Positions 34,206-43,208 of a stretch of 64,000 nt of DNA are shown here, piece after piece; positions within the stretch are counted from its first letter, which is position 1; every line of letters starts with the position of its first letter. The translations under genes were made by a program, and so were the position numbers. The DNA comes from Streptomyces sp. NBC_00370 (lineage in GTDB: Bacteria > Actinomycetota > Actinomycetes > Streptomycetales > Streptomycetaceae): NCBI RefSeq assembly GCF_036084755.1, contig NZ_CP107968.1:1-64000 (forward strand), given 5' to 3'. The notes beneath the pieces were generated by a model, which was not told the DNA's origin, made no database searches, and worked only from the letters and a program-made list of their open reading frames with translations.

Positions 34206-36157
34206 AGCGCCCCCGCCGCCTCACCGCCCAACGGCGGGCGCCCACCACTTCGCCGTCCCTGTCCGGCTCGGAAGGCGCGGCCGCAGTCCCTGCTGCGCGC
34301 TCGGCGGACCCTCAACCCACTGCCCCGCCCGAACTCGACTACAACGGGCGCACGCATCGTCGGGCCATGGACGACGCCAGCTTGTGGGACATGGCCCGTC
34401 GGATCCCGACGGCGCTCGCCCAGTCGGCCAAGCTGGCCTGGTCCGTCGACCGGCGCATGACGATCACGATCCTTCTGTGCCAGGTACTGTCCGGGCTCGG
34501 CACGGCCGTCATGCTCACCGCGGTTTCCAAGGCCCTACCTCACCTCGCCACCTCCGACGCCCGTACGGGGCTCGGGCAGGCCTGGCCGGCGCTGAGCGTC
34601 GCGGTCATCGCGATGTCGCTGGGCTCCGGCCTGTGGATCCTCGCAGACTGGGCCACCCGTCGCCTGAATCCCAAGATCGCCTCCGCCGCCGACCTCACCC
34701 TGGTCGATCTCCATATGAAGGCCGAACTGACCGCATACGACACCGAGGGCTTCACCGACCGCAGCCAGGCAGCGGAGATCGGAGCCCTGCGCGCGGTCGA
34801 CCTGGCTGATGACGCCAAGACCCTTACCAACGGATTCCTCCAGCTGGCGTCCGCCGCTACCGTCCTCACCTCGCTCCACCCCCTGCTCCTGGGCGTGCTG
34901 CTCCTGTCGGTCCTCCCCCGGGGCCTGGGCGGAGTGATCGCCGCGCGCATCGACTACCGGGTCCATGACCGCACCGTCTCCGCTCGAACGGTGCGCGGCA
35001 TGATGCGATGGTGGCTCACCACGCCCGAGCTCGCCGACGAGCTTCGCGCCAACACCATGCGCCCCTACCTGTACTCCTGGTACCGGGCGATGTGCGACCG
35101 GGTCGAAGGACGTGAGCTCGAGGGAGCCCGCCCGTACCTGTTCGTGACGCTCCTCGCGGCCTCCCTCGCAGGCCTGTTCACGCTCGGCATGTGGGCAGCG
35201 CTGGCCGCACTCGCCCTCTCCGGTGCTATGTCCACCGCGATCGCCGGCACCGCCATCGTCGCCTCACAGACAGCCGGCCGCGCCCTGAACTCGATCGTGC
35301 GCTACGGCGCGGTCATGTTCCACCACGGCCTCTACCTCAGCGACTACTACACCTTCATCGACGAAGTCCGCGCCACGACCACCGCCCGCGGCATCACCCA
35401 AGTCAACGCGCCACAGCAAATCCACCTGCGCGAAGCCGAGTTCACCTACCCCAACAAGGACGCCCCCGCCCTGCACCCAATCAACCTCACCCTCAACCGC
35501 GGCGAGGTAGTCGCCCTGGTCGGCGAGAACGGCGCCGGCAAGTCGACCCTGATCCGCATGCTCACCGGCCTGACCGTACCCACCGGCGGAACCGTCCACT
35601 GGGACGACACCGACCTCGCCACCGCCGACGCGGAAACGGTATGGAGACACGTCGGACTCGTTCCACAGAAAAACGGCCACTGGCCGCTGCGCGCCCGGGA
35701 GAACATCACCCTCGGCCAACCCCACGAGCACACCGACCAACGCATCTGGGACGCCGCAGACGACGTCGGCATGCGCGAAGTACTGCAAGGGCTCCCAGAC
35801 CATCTCGACACTCTGCTGGCCCGATCTGTGTGGGGCGGACACGAACTCTCCGGCGGACAGTGGCAGCGCGTGGCCTGCGCACGAGCGATGTACCGGCAGC
35901 CGGCCGTCCTCGTCCTGGACGAGCCCACCAGCGAAATGGACGCCCGCGGTGAGCACTTGATCTTCCGCAAGCTCCGCGAGCTGGCTCCCGGCCGGATCAC
36001 GGTAGTCGTCACCCACCGCCTGGACAATGTGCGGATGGCCGACCGTGTCATCGTCCTTGATCACGGACGCATCCGCGAAGAAGGCACCTTCAACGCCCTC
36101 GTCGCCACCGAGGGAAGCCTCCTGGGTGAGCTGCACGCCCTCGCCCAGGACCGCTGA
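34202..36157 (+). CDS. ABC exporter, fused membrane and ATPase domains
   Basis: 651 residues from GTG 34202, which overlaps the kinase stop as GTGA. An unstructured basic N-terminal stretch of about 65 residues is followed by a type-I-exporter-like membrane domain with five or six segments (about 90-400) and an ABC ATPase domain. Walker A GENGAGKST starts at 441, signature LSGGQWQR at 549, Walker B VLVLDEPTSEMD near 566, and the H-loop THR follows. No N-terminal C39 peptidase is present, so any leader removal must be done elsewhere. It probably works as a dimer and exports the product of the surrounding genes, or possibly the lanthipeptides from upstream, which have no exporter of their own. 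Confidence 0.83.
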   Translation: MKRPRRLTAQRRAPTTSPSLSGSEGAAAVPAARSADPQPTAPPELDYNGRTHRRAMDDASLWDMARRIPTALAQSAKLAWSVDRRMTITILLCQVLSGLGTAVMLTAVSKALPHLATSDARTGLGQAWPALSVAVIAMSLGSGLWILADWATRRLNPKIASAADLTLVDLHMKAELTAYDTEGFTDRSQAAEIGALRAVDLADDAKTLTNGFLQLASAATVLTSLHPLLLGVLLLSVLPRGLGGVIAARIDYRVHDRTVSARTVRGMMRWWLTTPELADELRANTMRPYLYSWYRAMCDRVEGRELEGARPYLFVTLLAASLAGLFTLGMWAALAALALSGAMSTAIAGTAIVASQTAGRALNSIVRYGAVMFHHGLYLSDYYTFIDEVRATTTARGITQVNAPQQIHLREAEFTYPNKDAPALHPINLTLNRGEVVALVGENGAGKSTLIRMLTGLTVPTGGTVHWDDTDLATADAETVWRHVGLVPQKNGHWPLRARENITLGQPHEHTDQRIWDAADDVGMREVLQGLPDHLDTLLARSVWGGHELSGGQWQRVACARAMYRQPAVLVLDEPTSEMDARGEHLIFRKLRELAPGRITVVVTHRLDNVRMADRVIVLDHGRIREEGTFNALVATEGSLLGELHALAQDR

Positions 36158-36456
36158 TCAGCCAACCGACCGCCGGCGGGGCCACCAACCGATGTGGCCC
36201 CGCCGGCCCTCGGCCCCCACATTCGCCATGCTCATCATGATCACCACTGCCCACGACAACAGCACAGTCCCGGCTCCCAGCCTGGCGGTGCTGGAACAGC
36301 ACCACTGCGGCCACGTCCACCTTGCCCGGAGCGCACCATCATCTCCGCGGACGCCAGGCTCCTCACGGCCGGTCAGTCCACTGTCTGCACCGCCGACCTC
36401 GACGTCATGCGCTGCTCCACCCCTGACCAACCACTCTCGCTACGAAAGGACACTGC
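36158..36456. other. Intergenic region, no gene called
   Basis: Overlapping frames begin at ATG 36229 (MLIMITTAHDNSTVPAPSLA) and at 36194, but none has a ribosome binding site and coding character shifts between frames. GAAAGGA at 36440-36446 serves the next gene. Confidence 0.3.
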
Positions 36457-37617
36457 ATGCCGGATGTCAACGCACAGAACACAGCCGCATGGACCACGTA
36501 CGGCGCCCACCAACTCGCCCGAGCCATCGAGCTGCCCGAGCTGGACAGGTGGACCTGGGACATCCCCGATGCAGGCCCCGGCATCAAGGTATTCGGCGAC
36601 GTGTCGGGGATGCGCGTGCTCGACCTTGGCAGCGGGCTCGGCAGGCACGCCGCGTACATGGCCGCCCTGGGCGCTCGGGTCACCGCCGTGGACTCTTCCC
36701 CCGCGCAACACGCGCGCGCCGCCGCCCGCTACCCGGCCACCCGCGGTCTGCGCCTGGAGTGCGCCGACGCGGCGGACCATCTGCGCTCCGCCGAGCCGTA
36801 TGACCTGGTCTACTCCGTCAGCGCGCTCCCGTTCAACGACCCGCGGCGGCTGCTGCCCGCTCTGGCCAACGGCATCCGGCCCGGCGGCCGACTCATCTTC
36901 TCCGCACTGCACACCAACTCCGACGGCCACGGACCCTCCGACGAAATGGCCGCACGGCCCGAGGTTCTGCGACTTCCCGGTACCAACGAGGACCACACCG
37001 TGCACATGTGGGTGCTTGCGCCGGAGCGGTGGGCAACCCTGCTCGGCGAGCACGGCTTCGTCCTGCAGTCCGTCACGGTCATTGAATTCCCTCAGTCGGA
37101 CAACGCCGTCTCCTACCGGCTGTACGAGGCGTGCCGTCCTGAGCGGGTGCCGAGCCGGCCTCGCAGCAGTTCGCTGCCGCCACCTAACGCGGCGCTGGGG
37201 GTCGGGGTGATCGTCCAGGGTGCCGACGGTGTCCTTCTCGGCCGTCACCGGCGTGGTGTCTGGGAACTGGCCGGCGGGACCGTGGAGCCGGGCGAGTCCT
37301 TCGCCGAGGCCGCCGTCCGCGAGCTCAATGAGGAAGCCGGCCTGCTGGCGGACCCCGGCGACGTGCGGGTACTGGGAACGCTCCTCGACCAGGTGGGCGA
37401 CGTCGTCCGCGTGACGGTACCCGTCCTCGTGACCACCTGGTCCGGCACGCCGCATCAGCGGGAGGAAACCATCGGGTCATGGAGGTTCTGGCCCCTGCAC
37501 GCGCTGCCCCAACCACTGTTCGTCCCTAGCGCCCAGTGCCTGACCGCCTGGAAACCCAGCCTCCCAATCGATCACCCGCCCGCCAACTTCCAGCCGTACA
37601 CCGCCTCCAGCCGGTAA
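36457..37617 (+). CDS. Bifunctional SAM methyltransferase/NUDIX hydrolase
   Basis: 386 residues. N-terminal class I methyltransferase: VLDLGSGLGRHAAYMA (about 54-69), VTAVDSS and a post-motif PGGRLIFSALH. After a linker near 230, a NUDIX domain carries the box GGTVEPGESFAEAAVREL followed by NEEAGL (about 273-296), with all Glu residues needed for metal. The fusion is known in Streptomyces, where the two halves may act on the same nucleotide-linked or phosphorylated intermediate. Here it follows a kinase and exporter and precedes a PIG-L deacetylase, arguing for a small biosynthetic pathway. Confidence 0.83.
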   Translation: MPDVNAQNTAAWTTYGAHQLARAIELPELDRWTWDIPDAGPGIKVFGDVSGMRVLDLGSGLGRHAAYMAALGARVTAVDSSPAQHARAAARYPATRGLRLECADAADHLRSAEPYDLVYSVSALPFNDPRRLLPALANGIRPGGRLIFSALHTNSDGHGPSDEMAARPEVLRLPGTNEDHTVHMWVLAPERWATLLGEHGFVLQSVTVIEFPQSDNAVSYRLYEACRPERVPSRPRSSSLPPPNAALGVGVIVQGADGVLLGRHRRGVWELAGGTVEPGESFAEAAVRELNEEAGLLADPGDVRVLGTLLDQVGDVVRVTVPVLVTTWSGTPHQREETIGSWRFWPLHALPQPLFVPSAQCLTAWKPSLPIDHPPANFQPYTASSR

Positions 37618-37669
37618 CCCGGCCGCGGACCACCTTCCGCTACGGCGCTCAACAGAAAGGGCCTTACCC

Positions 37670-38455
37670 GTGCCTCTGTCCTCTACTGCGTCCCGGCCGT
37701 CCCTGCTGGGCGTCTTCGGCCATCCGGACGACGAGTCCCTCTTGGCTGGCGGTGTCCTCGCGCAGCATGCCGCCGCGGGCGCCGCGACCGCCGTGGTCAC
37801 TGCCACCTGGTCGCCCGACAGAAACCGTGCCGATGAACTCGCGGACGCCCTGGACATCCTGGGGGCTGGGAAACCGCGGATGCTGGGATTCGCCGATGCC
37901 CACATTCCCGACTCCGCGCCCGGCCGGCCCCGGCTCTGCGACGCCCCGCTGGAGGAGGTGGTGGGACTGATTGTCGAACACATCCGCGCCGTACGGCCTC
38001 AGGTCGTCGTCACCCACGACGGCTACGGCCAGCTCACAGGCCACCCGGACCACCTCCGCACCCACCAGGCGGCCGTGCTGGCGTTCCACGCCGCGGGCCT
38101 GGAACACCTTTACCCGCGGGCCGGGGCTCCGTGGCAGCCCGATGCGTTGTACGCCGCGACGCACCCGGATTCGGGGGTGGGCGAACTGGGTGTGCTGTTG
38201 GTGCGGGTCGGCAAGAAGGTGCTCAGCGTGCCTGACGAGCACGTCACCGAGACGGTCGACGTGAGCGACTGCATGGGCCGGAAGCTGGCCGCGATCTTGG
38301 CGCACCGCAGCGAAGCCGCGCGGGAGCGGTCTCTTCCCGGAATCCTCTCCCGGCTTCCCGCAGCGAAGCGGGAGCCGATCATCGCGACGGAGTACTTCAG
38401 CCTCCTCGGCAGGAGGCCGGCGTCATACGGGGCGGTCCTCCAGCAGTCATGGTGA
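37670..38455 (+). CDS. PIG-L family zinc deacetylase
   Basis: 261 residues from GTG 37670 with AAAGG nine bases upstream. The LmbE/PIG-L zinc site is complete: GHPDDES (His18, Asp20, Asp21) and HPDH (His125, His128), with Asp20 as general base. The family removes N-acetyl groups from sugars such as GlcNAc-inositol, or from N-acylated antibiotics. It lies 52 bases after the methyltransferase/NUDIX gene. The 3' end overlaps the convergent acetyltransferase by nine bases. The pairing of an acetyl-removing and an acetyl-adding enzyme is notable but may be chance. Confidence 0.85.
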   Translation: MPLSSTASRPSLLGVFGHPDDESLLAGGVLAQHAAAGAATAVVTATWSPDRNRADELADALDILGAGKPRMLGFADAHIPDSAPGRPRLCDAPLEEVVGLIVEHIRAVRPQVVVTHDGYGQLTGHPDHLRTHQAAVLAFHAAGLEHLYPRAGAPWQPDALYAATHPDSGVGELGVLLVRVGKKVLSVPDEHVTETVDVSDCMGRKLAAILAHRSEAARERSLPGILSRLPAAKREPIIATEYFSLLGRRPASYGAVLQQSW

Positions 38456-38950
38456 GGTGCTGCCCAGAGGCTTGGCCATGGCCCGGTTGACTCGGGGGTC
38501 GCGTCCGGCGACGTAAGAGGGGCGGGGCAGGTAACCGGTGCGGTGGTAGAGGGCCAGGGCGGCGGTGTTGCGCCGCCCGGTCTCCAGCACGATCCGCGTT
38601 GCCCCGCGGCCGACGGCGTGCCGTTCGAGTTGTTCGAGGAGGTACCCGCCGATTCCATGGCTGCGGGCGTCACTGGAGACGTACATGTGTTTGATCTCTG
38701 CGGTGTGCTCGTCGAGGAAGCGTACGCCTCCGCACCCGACCGCGTCTTCGCCGAAGTGGGCGATGAGGAACAGCCCGGGCGGGTCGAAGTCCGCCTCGGG
38801 GGTGGTGTCCGGGTCGTCGGCGAAGCCGTACAGGCCGAGCTGTTCGGCGCGGAGGGCCTGGGTCAGGCGGCGGGCGTTCGGGAGGTCGTTGGGCGTGACG
38901 GTCACGGAGGACGTCAGGCGTATCGCGGCCGGGGCGTCATCGCCGTTCAT
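38447..38950 (-). CDS. GNAT-family N-acetyltransferase
   Basis: 167 residues. The GNAT core is intact: VGCGGVRFLDEHTAEIKHMY on strands 3-4, then SSDARSHGIGGYLLEQLERHAV, where the R-x-x-GIGGYL loop binds the acetyl-CoA pyrophosphate, and ETGRRNTAALALYHRTGY near the end. The N-terminal 60 residues are acidic and typical. Convergent with, and overlapping, the PIG-L gene. Substrate unknown. Confidence 0.82.
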   Translation of the reverse strand: MNGDDAPAAIRLTSSVTVTPNDLPNARRLTQALRAEQLGLYGFADDPDTTPEADFDPPGLFLIAHFGEDAVGCGGVRFLDEHTAEIKHMYVSSDARSHGIGGYLLEQLERHAVGRGATRIVLETGRRNTAALALYHRTGYLPRPSYVAGRDPRVNRAMAKPLGSTSP

Positions 38951-39215
38951 GCCGCGAATCTCCGCTTAGCTCTCGCCCCGGCATGTGACGTGCCAGTGCA
39001 GGTGCTTAGACTCCGTCGCTTTGAACGGATGCCCCTTGCCTCAGGTACACACTCCTCTGGGGAGGTCCGACGAGGTTATACCGGGCGCCACAGGGCGTCG
39101 AACGTGACACTCTCAGCGGTCGGGGTCGCCCTTCCCCAGAAGGGCGTGGGCACGCGCTCGACGCACACGCAGGGCTGCTGAGGCGCCCCAACGGCTGAGG
39201 AGATGTCAGCGAAAC

Positions 39216-39608
39216 ATGATCGAGCTTCCTGAGGGGTCTTGGTGGGACTGGGACATTGTCGCCTGGACCCCCGGGCAGTTGCGTCTGGGAGCCGGGCACG
39301 ACATCTCCTACGCCCACGGCCTGGAGCTGGTGTTCAGCGACCCGGTCTTTGTCACGTGCCCGGCCGCCTTCCAGGACCCAGTGTTTCGTGCGCCGACACC
39401 TGACGAGGTGCGACTCATTGGCCGTCAGATCGGCGAGACACCTCGCGTACTCGTTGCCTTCGAGGCCGATGCGGGCGGGACGAGTCCTGCTTCCGGCCTG
39501 GTCGCGGCAGGGCAACTCGACATCGTCCGGGGAACCGTCTTCCGCTACTGGCGCGAGAGTCTCGCGGTCGGCGAACGTCTGGCTCCCTGGGTGAAACCTC
39601 TGCCTTGA
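39216..39608 (+). CDS. Hypothetical protein
   Basis: 130 residues, ATG 39216 with a weak GAGATGTC upstream. MIELPEGSWWDWDIVAWTPG opens an all-beta-looking sequence with paired Trp/Asp; later CPAAFQDPVFRAPTPDEVRL and YWRESLAVGERLAPW. No signal peptide, membrane segment or catalytic motif. The size and aromatic/acidic character resemble small immunity-type proteins, without proof. Coding GC3 is high. Family not recognised. The 265 bases upstream hold no other gene. Confidence 0.5.
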   Translation: MIELPEGSWWDWDIVAWTPGQLRLGAGHDISYAHGLELVFSDPVFVTCPAAFQDPVFRAPTPDEVRLIGRQIGETPRVLVAFEADAGGTSPASGLVAAGQLDIVRGTVFRYWRESLAVGERLAPWVKPLP

Positions 39609-39880
39609 TCAGCCCTCGTCCTGTGGAGATCCACGGGGGCATTCCTCTCACGTCCAGGGTCATTGTTCAGTGTCTGTTTGTTCAGTGCCAGCTTCAGAAG
39701 GCAAACAACACGCAGCTGCTAGACCTGTCCAGGGCCGGCAGCCAACCGGGCGAACAGGACGTCGGATGGACGTCGCGCGGTGATCGCGGGCTCGGTAACG
39801 GTTCATCGATGCTCATCGAAACCCGGGCTGCGATTGCCCAGTCAACAACTCCGCCGACAAGATCAAGACGAAAGGTCGCC

Positions 39881-40222
39881 GTGAAGCTCAGCAGAAAAAT
39901 CAACCTCGTACTCGCCACGATCCTCATGACCGCGGGGGTGACACTCGGAACGGCGCAAATATCCGAAGCGAAACCCTCGACCATCCCGTGCGCTTATGGG
40001 CACTTCTGCGGAGTGGATGGTTACGGCCACAGCTTCGACGTCTCCAAGTGCGGCGTCATGGTGCCCATCGGTCTCTCCGGACCGGGAGAGTTCTTCAACA
40101 ACCAGACTCCTGGAACCCGGGCATGGTGGTACGGAGCTGACGGTGGTTCTTCCGGTTTCGCTGACTCAGGACAGCACGGATATCTCGACTGGACCCCCGT
40201 CTGGTGGGTGAAACCCTGCTGA
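39881..40222 (+). CDS. Secreted peptidase-inhibitor family I36-like protein
   Basis: 113 residues from GTG 39881, with AAAGG seven bases upstream; the longer frame to 39605 overlaps the previous gene's stop and lacks signals. KLSRKINLVLATILMTAG and SEAK form a Sec signal peptide with cleavage near residue 27. The mature part, CAYGHFCGVDGYGHSFDVSK then FFNNQTPGTRAWWYG, matches the beta/gamma-crystallin-like peptidase inhibitor I36 family, first known as Streptomyces metalloproteinase inhibitor. Four Cys could form two disulfides. Probably exported to block an external protease. Confidence 0.7.
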   Translation: MKLSRKINLVLATILMTAGVTLGTAQISEAKPSTIPCAYGHFCGVDGYGHSFDVSKCGVMVPIGLSGPGEFFNNQTPGTRAWWYGADGGSSGFADSGQHGYLDWTPVWWVKPC

Positions 40223-40337
40223 CTCGGCGAACCCTTGGTCAGCGTCCGTGACCGCTCCGAGGACAACGGACGGTCAGCTGCCATCCTGGATGATGTCGGG
40301 GGCCCATCACCTCGAAGCCGACGCTCCGCCGACTCCA

Positions 40338-40369
40338 CACCCCCGTTCGGGATCTCCCGCGCGGGGGTG
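40338..40369 (+). terminator. Hairpin after the I36-like gene
   Basis: CACCCCCG (40338-40345) pairs with CGGGGGTG (40362-40369) around 16 bases. The rest of 40223-40650 has no gene; GGAGGTAA at about 40642 belongs to the next frame. Confidence 0.4.
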
Positions 40370-40650
40370 CGTCGTCGAAAGTAGCCGCCCGCCCTGACTT
40401 TCAGGTCTAGGTTCGGGGGCGCGGCAACCAGTGCGCTGCCGTCACCCCCGGCCGTCCCTCCCCGCCTCCCCGCCTCCCCGGGGGAGGGCAGGCCAGGCAC
40501 CGAAGCTCGTCAGGTACCGGGGGGCAGTCGTGCCCAACCCTTCAATCCGCCCAGGCGCGGAGCCGGCTTCGCCTTCGACGTGCGGCAGATTGGGGGCGAT
40601 AGCGTCAGCTTCCGGCTGTATTCGGTAGCCGGCTTGGAGAGTGGAGGTAA

Positions 40651-40908
40651 GTGGTGCCACCTCGTCTGTGGGGCTGTTACTCGGTGGCCGATCACCTCGT
40701 GGCCAACGCGTTGGTAGCGGATCTCGTCCTCTACGACCGCCTTGTCGTTCCCGTCCCGGATGGTGACGAGGACCGCTGGGAGCGCAATGGCTGGGAGCCC
40801 GAGAGGCAGGCCGAGCTCCTGGATGCCGCGCACCCCTTTATCGAAGCCATTCCGTGGACGCGGAAGCGGCAGGAGCAGTCGCAACGTCCGGTCGTCAACG
40901 AGATGAAC
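40651..40908 (+). pseudogene. 5' fragment of an unknown gene cut by an IS21-type element
   Basis: GTG 40651 with GGAGG close upstream opens VPPRLWGCYSVADHLVANAL, VADLVLYDRLVVPVPDGDED and RWERNGWEPERQAELLDAAH, clearly coding. At 40909 the terminal repeat of the insertion sequence begins and the frame runs on for about 34 junk residues to 41010. The missing 3' part is not found on the other side of the element, so a deletion or rearrangement followed insertion. Function unknown. Confidence 0.65.
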
Positions 40909-40963
40909 TGTCCGCGTACTCGCTTGAGTGCACCACCGCGTACGAAGTTGTGTGCACCACTGC

Positions 40964-41734
40964 CTAGGCCACGTCGGTGTCCCGCTCGATCGCCTGGAGA
41001 CGGTTCTTGAGCCGGTAGCTGTTGCCGTTGATCGAGACGACTTCACAGTGGTGCAGGAGACGGTCGAGGATCGCGGTGGCCAGCACCTCGTCGCCGAACA
41101 CCTGGCCCCACTCGCTGAAGATCTTGTTCGAGGTCAGAATGATGGAGCCTTCCTCGTAGCGCCTGGAGATGACCTGGAAGACCAGGTTGGCCTCCGCCCG
41201 CTCCAGCGGCTGGTAGCCCACCTCGTCGACCACGAGGACGCCGGGACGGAGGTAGCTGGTCAGCTTGCTCATCAGTCGGCCCTGGTCCTCGGCGGCTTTG
41301 AGGTGGCGGACCATGTCGTCGAGGCTGGTGAAGTAGATCGAGTAGCCGGACCGGCAGGCCGCGACGGCCAGGGCGACGGCGAGATGCATCTTGCCGACTC
41401 CGGGCGGCCCGAGCAGAGCGACGTTGGCCTTGTCCTCGACGAAGGAGAGGGTGGCCAGATCCTTGACCTTGCGTGGGTCGAGCTCGGGCTGGAAGGAGAA
41501 GTCGTAGTCCTCCAGCGCCTTGTGATGCGGCAGCTTCGACAGTCGCAGCCCGTTGCGGAAGCGCCGGTCCTCGCGGACCGCGAGTTCCTCGGAGAGCACC
41601 AGGTCGAGCAGGTCGAGGTAGCCCATCTTGGCCTCGTCGGCCCGCTGGACGTACTGGTTCAGAGCCTCGGCCAGATGCGGCAGGCCGAGTTTGACGGCGG
41701 TGGTGCGGATGCGGGTGCTGGTCAGCTCGCTCAA
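40964..41734 (-). CDS. istB: IstB-like AAA+ ATPase of IS21
   Basis: 256 residues. An N-terminal helical region is followed by an AAA+ core: Walker A LLGPPGVGKMHLA, Walker B VLVVDEVGY, sensor ILTSNK, Arg-finger region ATAILDRLLHHCEV. IstB assembles on target DNA and activates IstA. The usual GKT/GKS of Walker A is GKM here, which should weaken nucleotide binding. It starts inside the istA stop (ATGA), the usual coupling. Confidence 0.87.
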   Translation of the reverse strand: MSELTSTRIRTTAVKLGLPHLAEALNQYVQRADEAKMGYLDLLDLVLSEELAVREDRRFRNGLRLSKLPHHKALEDYDFSFQPELDPRKVKDLATLSFVEDKANVALLGPPGVGKMHLAVALAVAACRSGYSIYFTSLDDMVRHLKAAEDQGRLMSKLTSYLRPGVLVVDEVGYQPLERAEANLVFQVISRRYEEGSIILTSNKIFSEWGQVFGDEVLATAILDRLLHHCEVVSINGNSYRLKNRLQAIERDTDVA

Positions 41735-43149
41735 CGGGCTTCCCTCTTCGGTGCGTTGGTCGTGAAGGGGCGGGTGCCGGTCAGCTCGTCATAGACCGAC
41801 AGCGGCCTGCGGCCGACCTCGACGCTCGCGGCGGCGGCCCGGTTCAGCAGAGCCTGCAGCGGTCCGTTCGCCGCCCCGAGAGGCTCGCTGCGGCGGATCG
41901 CGGGAAGATCGTCGCCGGTGGTGACGCGGCGGCCGGCGCCGGTGGGCAGACCGTCCCAGTGCTTCTCGTCAACGATGCGGGCGCCCCGGCCGACCGCCCG
42001 CGGATGGGCGGCCAACAACGTCTGGCCGCTCGCGTCGGCGACGGTGGCATGGAGTGTGATCTGCGACTTCGTCGCGCGGACCTCGACCAGCTGGCGAGGG
42101 CGGACCTTGCGGGCGGGAACCGAGTAGAGGTTCGCGTCGAAGGCGACCAGGCAGTCCTTGCCGACATGCCGCAGATGCCGCTGGGAGACCACATACGCAG
42201 TCGTGGGCAGCGGACGGAGAGCCGCGTGATCGCGTGCGGCCCGGTGCCCGATGACCTCGCCGTGTGTGCCATGGACCTTCGCCCTGCGCAGTGGCACCCA
42301 CGCGGTGAAGGCGGCGTTCAGCTCCTCGACGGAGGAGAACGCCCGTCCGGCGAGCACATGGTCCCGGACGATGCCGACCTGGCGCTCGACACGCCCCTTG
42401 CCCTGCGGACGATAGGCGGCCAGCACGTCGATGTCGAAGTCGTAGTGCCCGGCGAAGGCGACCGCCTCCGGGTGCAACGGAACGGCCTCGCCCGGAGCGA
42501 CGTGCCGGCGCACGACCGTCTTGGTCCGGTCATAGACGACGCTCATCGGCACCCCGCCGAAGTGCGCGAACGCGCGGCGGTGGCACTCGAAGAAAGTCGC
42601 CAGATCCTGGCCGGTGGTGAAACAGCAGAACGGATCGCGCGAGTACGACAGCGTCATGTGGAACGAGTAGACCTTCGGGACACCGACATGAGCGAGGATC
42701 TTCCCCTCGTCACCCCAGTCACACTGGGCCTGAGCACCTGGAACGACTTCGAACCGCCGGTGCAGACCCGCCAGCTCGCCGGGAGCGCTGCCCAGTTCCT
42801 CCGCGATCCGTGGCCGGGTTTCCTGCAGATAGAGCTTCACCCGCTGATAGTTGATGGCGACCGCGTAATCCTGGACCAGGCGCTCATGGATCACCGACGC
42901 CTTGAGCAAGACCTCGGACCTGAGCATCGCGTCGATCAACGGCGCGACCTCGTCCACCACCCGCCTCTGCCGCTGAGCGGCCACTCCCCGTTCCGGCGGT
43001 GCGGCCGAAGCGGGGTTCTTCAACTACTTGCCGACCGTCCAACGGTTCAGACCGGTCTCCTTGGCGATCTCCCGCAGGCTGATCGCTCCGGTCTCATACA
43101 GCGGACGAAACCGCCTCAACTCCAACCACCGAAGTGGATCCAACACCAC
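41731..43149 (-). pseudogene. istA: istA transposase interrupted by an amber codon
   Basis: The start is GTG 43149 with AGGGAGG upstream. The first 41 codons encode a helix-turn-helix (LRWLELRRFRPLYETGAISL then REIAKETGLNRWTVGK), then TAG at 43024-43026, then in the same frame LKNPASAAPPERG and the whole catalytic domain. The DDE residues are present in CDWGDEG, VVYDRTKTVV and GKGRVERQ. Related IstA proteins have Tyr at the stop position (VGKYL), so one base change made the stop. TTG or internal reinitiation could still yield a protein without the DNA-binding domain. Confidence 0.82.
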
Positions 43150-43208
43150 CGTCAGACGCCTCCCTGCCACCTCGAACCGACAGCAGCAGACTCACGGCTC
43201 CCACCCCA

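Noticed and set aside
36194..36456. Overlapping frames before the methyltransferase/NUDIX gene (possible small peptide)
   Set aside because: No ribosome binding site, and coding character shifts between frames.
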